In this document: positions 4,980 to 8,414 of the stretch, piece by piece
Numbering within the stretch: position 1 is the first letter of the stretch
Layout: each line of letters opens with the position of its first letter
Origin: CAYJEO01 sp964369355
GTDB lineage: Bacteria > Bacillota_I > Bacilli_A > RF39 > UBA660
Assembly (NCBI GenBank): GCA_964369355.1
Contig: CAYJEO010000036.1
Span: forward strand, 1 to 8,414
DNA length: 8,414 bases
Reading direction: 5' to 3'
Program-made: the position numbers and the translations under genes
The notes under the pieces: generated by a model
Database searches by the model: none
The model's input: only the letters and a program-made list of their open reading frames with translations
Told to the model about the DNA's origin: nothing

Positions 4980-5849
4980 ATGAAAGGTATAATATTAGCA
5001 GGAGGAAGTGGGACAAGACTTTATCCAATAACAGAAGGTATTAGTAAACAATTAATGCCAATTTATGATAAACCAATGATTTATTATCCATTATCTGTGC
5101 TTATGCAAGCAGGGATAAAAGACATATTAATTATTACAACTCCACAAGATCAAGATCAATTTATTCGTCTTTTAGGAGATGGAGAAAAATATGGAATTAA
5201 CTTAGAATATAAAGTGCAACCATCACCAGATGGATTAGCACAGGCATTTATAATAGGAGAATCTTTTATTAATGGAGATCCTTGTGCCATGGTATTAGGA
5301 GATAATATTTTCTTCGGAGATAATTTAGAAGAAAAATTAGCAAATGCTAAATACAAATCAGAAAATGGTATTGCAACTAACTTTGGTTACGAAGTAAAAG
5401 ACCCTGAAAGATTTGGAATCATGGAATTAGATAGTAACAATAATATTATTAGTGTAGAAGAAAAACCAGATGTACCAAAATCAAATTTTGCAATAACAGG
5501 TCTTTATTTTTATCCTAAGGGAGTAAGTAGTATGGCAAAAAATGTAGTGCCATCTAATAGAGGAGAATTAGAAATAACAACTTTAAATGACATGTATTTA
5601 AAAGAAGGTAAATTATCAGGAGAAATTTTAGGTAATGGTTATACTTGGTTTGATACAGGAACATTTGATAGTCAACTAGAAGCATCATCTATGATTAGAG
5701 CAATTCAAAATAATAAAGGAAAAGTTATTTGTTGTCCTGAACATATAGGATATCAAAATGGATGGTTAGAAAAACAAAAAGTTTTAACAAGAGGTAATTT
5801 ATTATCTAAAAACAGCTATGGACAATTCTTGATAAAAGTGGCTAAGTAA
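4980..5849 (+). CDS. rmlA: Glucose-1-phosphate thymidylyltransferase
   Basis: The 289-aa enzyme joins dTTP and glucose-1-phosphate to give dTDP-glucose and pyrophosphate, the first step to dTDP-L-rhamnose and related deoxysugars. It acts in the cytoplasm. Signatures are the nucleotide-binding GGSGTR (8-13) with K23, PIYDKPMIYYPLS (27-39), QPSPDGLAQAF (80-90), GDN (107-109) with metal-binding D108, ERFGIME and the VEEKP sugar-binding motif (159-163), and WFDTGT (223-228) with the second metal ligand D225. Length and motif spacing are those of complete RmlA. An in-frame GTG at 4971 was rejected because it lies within the SD. ATG 4980 gives the standard MKGIILAGG start. It has its own promoter. 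No rmlB, rmlC or rmlD is in view, so the final sugar is not known, and yfhO follows 47 bases later. Confidence 0.95.
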   Translation: MKGIILAGGSGTRLYPITEGISKQLMPIYDKPMIYYPLSVLMQAGIKDILIITTPQDQDQFIRLLGDGEKYGINLEYKVQPSPDGLAQAFIIGESFINGDPCAMVLGDNIFFGDNLEEKLANAKYKSENGIATNFGYEVKDPERFGIMELDSNNNIISVEEKPDVPKSNFAITGLYFYPKGVSSMAKNVVPSNRGELEITTLNDMYLKEGKLSGEILGNGYTWFDTGTFDSQLEASSMIRAIQNNKGKVICCPEHIGYQNGWLEKQKVLTRGNLLSKNSYGQFLIKVAK

Positions 5850-5858
5850 GTTTATAAA
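5829..5858 (+). promoter_or_regulatory. Possible promoter for yfhO inside the end of rmlA
   Basis: TTGATA (5829-5834) and TATAAA (5853-5858) are each one mismatch from consensus and 18 bases apart. Transcription would start at about 5865, within the right arm of the hairpin at 5844-5872, so the complete hairpin would not form in this transcript. It is weak on its own in such AT-rich DNA, but no better promoter precedes the gene at 5897. Confidence 0.3.
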
Positions 5859-5872
5859 ATATAAACTTATTT
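5844..5872 (+). terminator. Hairpin at the end of rmlA, partial terminator or attenuator
   Basis: The arms at 5844-5856 and 5860-5872 pair over 13 positions, with one G-U, around an AAA loop. The rmlA stop (5847-5849) is in the left arm. The following tract is poor in Ts (TTATTTTC), so termination may be incomplete and some transcription may continue into yfhO. Confidence 0.5.
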
Positions 5873-5896
5873 TCAAGTAATGAAAGAGGTTATCGT

Positions 5897-7189
5897 ATGC
5901 TTAAAAATAATTATGCAAAAATTGCATTAATTACAACTATTATTTTATTATTAGTATCACTACTTAATGGTTTTTTTCCATTTGGTAGTAATTATATAGT
6001 ATGGGGAGATTTACATTCTCAAATAACAGCATTTCATTTTCAATTTTATGATGCTGTATATGGAAATAGTTCATTATTGATAGATTATATGACAGCAGGA
6101 GCGACAGATTTTTACGGATTAATTTGTTATTACATTTTAAGTCCTTTTACTTTGCTGACGTTGTTATTTCCAAGAGAATTAATTCCACATTCAATAACTT
6201 TAATTATATATTTAAAAATAATTTTATCTAGTATTACTATGTTTTATATGTTAAATAACTTATTTGGTAAATTAAATATAAACTATAAATTTGCATTAGC
6301 GCTGTTGTATGCATTTTCAAGTTATGTTCTAAGTTTTTATTTAATACCGACATGGTTAGATTTAGTCTATTTATTACCATTATTGATATTAGGACTAAAA
6401 AAATTACTTAATAATGAAAGTAAAATATTATATTTAGTAACTTTAACGTTATCACTATTATTTAATTTTTATTTAGCATTTATAACTTTATTTATAATTA
6501 TATTTTTATCATTTTTCTATACTAAAGAATTAGATTATAAGAAAAAAGTTATAAAAGATTTAACTTTAACAACAATACTTAGTATAGGTATATCATCAGT
6601 TGTAGTAATACCTGTTGTATATCAAATATTTATATCAAAAAGAGCATCTTTTGATATTAGTTTAATATTTCAAACATTAACAGGACCTATAATAGACAAA
6701 ACCACATTATTTATAACGTTAGGTCTACCTATAATTACTATTATATTATTATTATTTAAATATAAAGAAAATATGAATTTCTTAAAAAAATATTTACCTT
6801 GTTTAATAATACTTTTAATACCAGTATTGTTTGAACCTACTAATAAATTATTACATTTAGGAAGTTATATATATTATCCATATAGATATGGACATATTAC
6901 TACTATTTTATTAATAATAGGTGCAGGTTATTATTTAAATAAATATAAACAAGAAGAGAACATAAAAATAAAAAATATGAATAAATTAAATTTTATCATA
7001 CCAACTATAAGTATTATATTAATATCTATTTTAACTATATATTTTTATAGTGATATTCAAACGTGTATATATAATTTAACATTTACATTCGATAAATTTA
7101 TATATGTAATAATGATTATAATATTTATACTTACATTAATAACATATTTCTTTTTATTAAAAAAGAAAATACATCATTTATTACTTTAA
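5897..7189 (+). CDS. yfhO: YfhO-family membrane glycosyltransferase, N-terminal part (frame breaks at 7159-7165)
   Basis: The 430-aa product carries the multi-helix N-terminal block of YfhO (GT-C type). YfhO proteins use a polyprenyl-phosphate-linked sugar outside the membrane, and in Bacillus one glycosylates lipoteichoic acid. After the first helix (8-26) comes the outer loop with VWGDLHSQ (35-42), where D38 is the likely catalytic Asp, then DFYGLICYYILSPF (71-84). The YYPYRYGH motif (326-333) is also typical. About a dozen hydrophobic segments follow to residue 421. The usual extracellular domain and last helix are missing from this frame but continue in the -1 frame (7189-8414). The last seven residues, after K423, look like out-of-frame translation. 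SD AGAGG (5885-5889) supports the start. The product is intact only with a -1 shift, unless it works as a separate half. Confidence 0.85.
   Translation: MLKNNYAKIALITTIILLLVSLLNGFFPFGSNYIVWGDLHSQITAFHFQFYDAVYGNSSLLIDYMTAGATDFYGLICYYILSPFTLLTLLFPRELIPHSITLIIYLKIILSSITMFYMLNNLFGKLNINYKFALALLYAFSSYVLSFYLIPTWLDLVYLLPLLILGLKKLLNNESKILYLVTLTLSLLFNFYLAFITLFIIIFLSFFYTKELDYKKKVIKDLTLTTILSIGISSVVVIPVVYQIFISKRASFDISLIFQTLTGPIIDKTTLFITLGLPIITIILLLFKYKENMNFLKKYLPCLIILLIPVLFEPTNKLLHLGSYIYYPYRYGHITTILLIIGAGYYLNKYKQEENIKIKNMNKLNFIIPTISIILISILTIYFYSDIQTCIYNLTFTFDKFIYVIMIIIFILTLITYFFLLKKKIHHLLL
7159..7165 (+). other. A_AAA_AAG slippery heptamer, candidate -1 frameshift site in yfhO
   Basis: In the upstream reading frame the codons are TTA-AAA-AAG, so bases 7159-7165 form the A_AAA_AAG heptamer used in E. 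coli dnaX frameshifting. A -1 slip moves reading to GAA at 7165 and joins LLKK to ENTSFITLMYVII, giving one YfhO chain of about 839 residues within the window. Stimulators are poor: no SD-like element is seen upstream. Downstream there is only a 6-bp stem, ATACAT (7169-7174) with ATGTAT (7189-7194). A lost A in the six-A run would give the same picture. Confidence 0.5.
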
Positions 7190-8414
7190 TGTATGTAATA
7201 ATATTTAGTTTTGTAATGTCTAATTTATTTATAGGGAATAATTACAATAAAGATTTTATAAAAGAATCTTATGAACTTAATTACTTTTTAAACGAGTATG
7301 AATTAGATAATTACAAAGTAAAAATAGATATAGATAATTTTGTTGAAAATAATGCATTTATATCAGATAAAGCATCATTAGATAACTTTACATCATTAAT
7401 AAATGAAGAAGCATTTACAACAAATCAAATGTTAGGTTATAATTCTTACTGGATGAATACAATGTCTTCTGGAAGTAACTTATTTATAGATTTTTATTTA
7501 GGTCATAAATATTTATTAACAGATTATGAAGTATTTAATATTTACTATAAATTATTAGATAAATATAATGAATATTATTTATATGAGGCAAATATTAATA
7601 TAAGTAATTATCAAGAAATATCTGAATTTATTTCTTTAGAAGAACAATCTAGTTTAAAAAATACAAATTTAATATCACTTAATACATTTGATGAAGAAGT
7701 AATAACTATTATAGAGGATTTTGAATTTATAAATATAAATAATGAAAATAATAAATTAACTATAATAGATAATAATAAAGAAGCTTATATGATTAAAACT
7801 GTAAACATCAATGAATTAAGTAGTGTTTATTTTGAACTAATTAATTCATATGATAATAAGGAAAAACAAGCTATTTATAATTCAATGGATGTATATATAA
7901 ATAATGAATTAATAATAGAAAATTATCCTAAAAGAAATGATATTAACACAATTTACTTAGGTGACTATGAGAATAATGTAGAAGTAAAAATAGTATTAAA
8001 AGAAAATATAGAATATAAAGACTTTTCTTTAGGGATATTAAAAAATAGTATTTTAAGTAATTATTTTCTTGAAAGTAGTGAATTTGAATATAATAATTCA
8101 AAAGCAAGTATAACTATAAATAGTGATAAAGATAAATTAATATTTATGCCAATTAATTATTTAGATAATATGACTGTAAGTATTAATGGAGTAGAAGCAG
8201 AAGTAAATGAAGTTTACGATAATTTTATTGGACTTTCTATTAAAGAAGGTAAAAACAATATAGAAATTAATTATGAAACACCTTTTTTAAGAATAAGTTT
8301 ATTTATTTCTTTAGTATTTCTATTAGTAACTACAATTATTTTAATTAAAAAACCAGATGACAAAATATTAGAAAGCATTATATATAATATTTATAATATA
8401 GTTGTACATATCTT
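7189..8414 (+). CDS. yfhO: YfhO-family membrane glycosyltransferase, C-terminal part, runs off window
   Basis: This frame is open from 7096 to the window edge (8414). The first ATG after the break is at 7189, in a TAATG overlap with the stop of the N-terminal part, and 408 codons follow within the window. The beginning (FITLMYVIIFSFVMSNLFIGN when read across the junction) is a membrane helix missing from the upstream frame. Then comes an extracytoplasmic domain of about 340 residues with YfhO-like segments QMLGYNSYW, FYLGHKYLLTD and SINGVEAEVNEVYDNFIGL. A last helix follows at about residues 367-386, just after NIEINYETPFLR. These are the parts expected in the second half of YfhO, in order. 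No SD precedes ATG 7189, so independent translation would depend on coupling. More likely it is the continuation of the same gene by frameshift, or it reflects a point indel. Confidence 0.82.
   Translation, partial: MYVIIFSFVMSNLFIGNNYNKDFIKESYELNYFLNEYELDNYKVKIDIDNFVENNAFISDKASLDNFTSLINEEAFTTNQMLGYNSYWMNTMSSGSNLFIDFYLGHKYLLTDYEVFNIYYKLLDKYNEYYLYEANINISNYQEISEFISLEEQSSLKNTNLISLNTFDEEVITIIEDFEFININNENNKLTIIDNNKEAYMIKTVNINELSSVYFELINSYDNKEKQAIYNSMDVYINNELIIENYPKRNDINTIYLGDYENNVEVKIVLKENIEYKDFSLGILKNSILSNYFLESSEFEYNNSKASITINSDKDKLIFMPINYLDNMTVSINGVEAEVNEVYDNFIGLSIKEGKNNIEINYETPFLRISLFISLVFLLVTTIILIKKPDDKILESIIYNIYNIVVHI

Noticed and set aside
5156..5356. Minus-strand 66-aa reading frame
   Set aside because: It lies wholly within rmlA, whose conserved motifs fix the plus strand as coding.

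Overview
The window is very AT-rich DNA with dense plus-strand coding, SD-led genes and sigma-A-type promoters. The base composition, the genetic code (TGG used for Trp, TGA read as a stop only once) and the gene families suggest an uncultured low-GC Firmicute. A gut-type Bacilli lineage near the RF39/Mycoplasmatota-like groups is my best guess. No marker gene here settles the taxonomy.

Layout. (1) 1-416: C-terminal third of an RlmD/TrmA-type RNA uracil-C5 methyltransferase, followed by a 161-base gap with a terminator and an extended -10 promoter. (2) 578-1627: a single gene joining a type IV pilin-like N-terminus to a LamG/concanavalin-like domain, with its own promoter and terminator. (3) 1701-3905: a compact five-gene operon behind a near-consensus promoter. 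It encodes an unknown 134-aa protein, a small lipoprotein, a GNAT acetyltransferase, a 57-aa two-helix membrane protein that is easily missed, and an AlkD-type DNA alkylation repair protein. (4) 3968-4873: a KilA-N DNA-binding protein with its own promoter. (5) 4980-5849: rmlA, making dTDP-glucose. (6) 5897-8414: a YfhO-family membrane glycosyltransferase, read in two frames and running off the window.

Two signals stand out. First, the KilA-N gene lies between two 30-bp direct repeats (29/30 identical), and the repeat is the 3' coding end of the alkylation-repair gene. The left copy completes the current gene with a changed tail. The right copy still encodes the family-like tail and a stop, and is followed at once by a terminator. 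This is what integration of a ~1-kb single-gene cassette into the 3' end of a gene would look like. Second, the yfhO frame breaks at a dnaX-type A_AAA_AAG heptamer, and a -1 slip there restores one uninterrupted YfhO protein. A stop/start overlap (TAATG) just downstream offers reinitiation as an alternative, and a lost A in the A-run is the mundane explanation.

Functionally, rmlA and yfhO fit surface glycan synthesis: an activated sugar plus a polyprenyl-phosphate-sugar-dependent glycosyltransferase. The pilin-LamG protein and the lipoprotein are also envelope proteins. Intergenic regions are short. Apart from the 161-base gap at 417-577 there is no substantial non-coding stretch, and no tRNA, rRNA, CRISPR or insertion sequence was seen.
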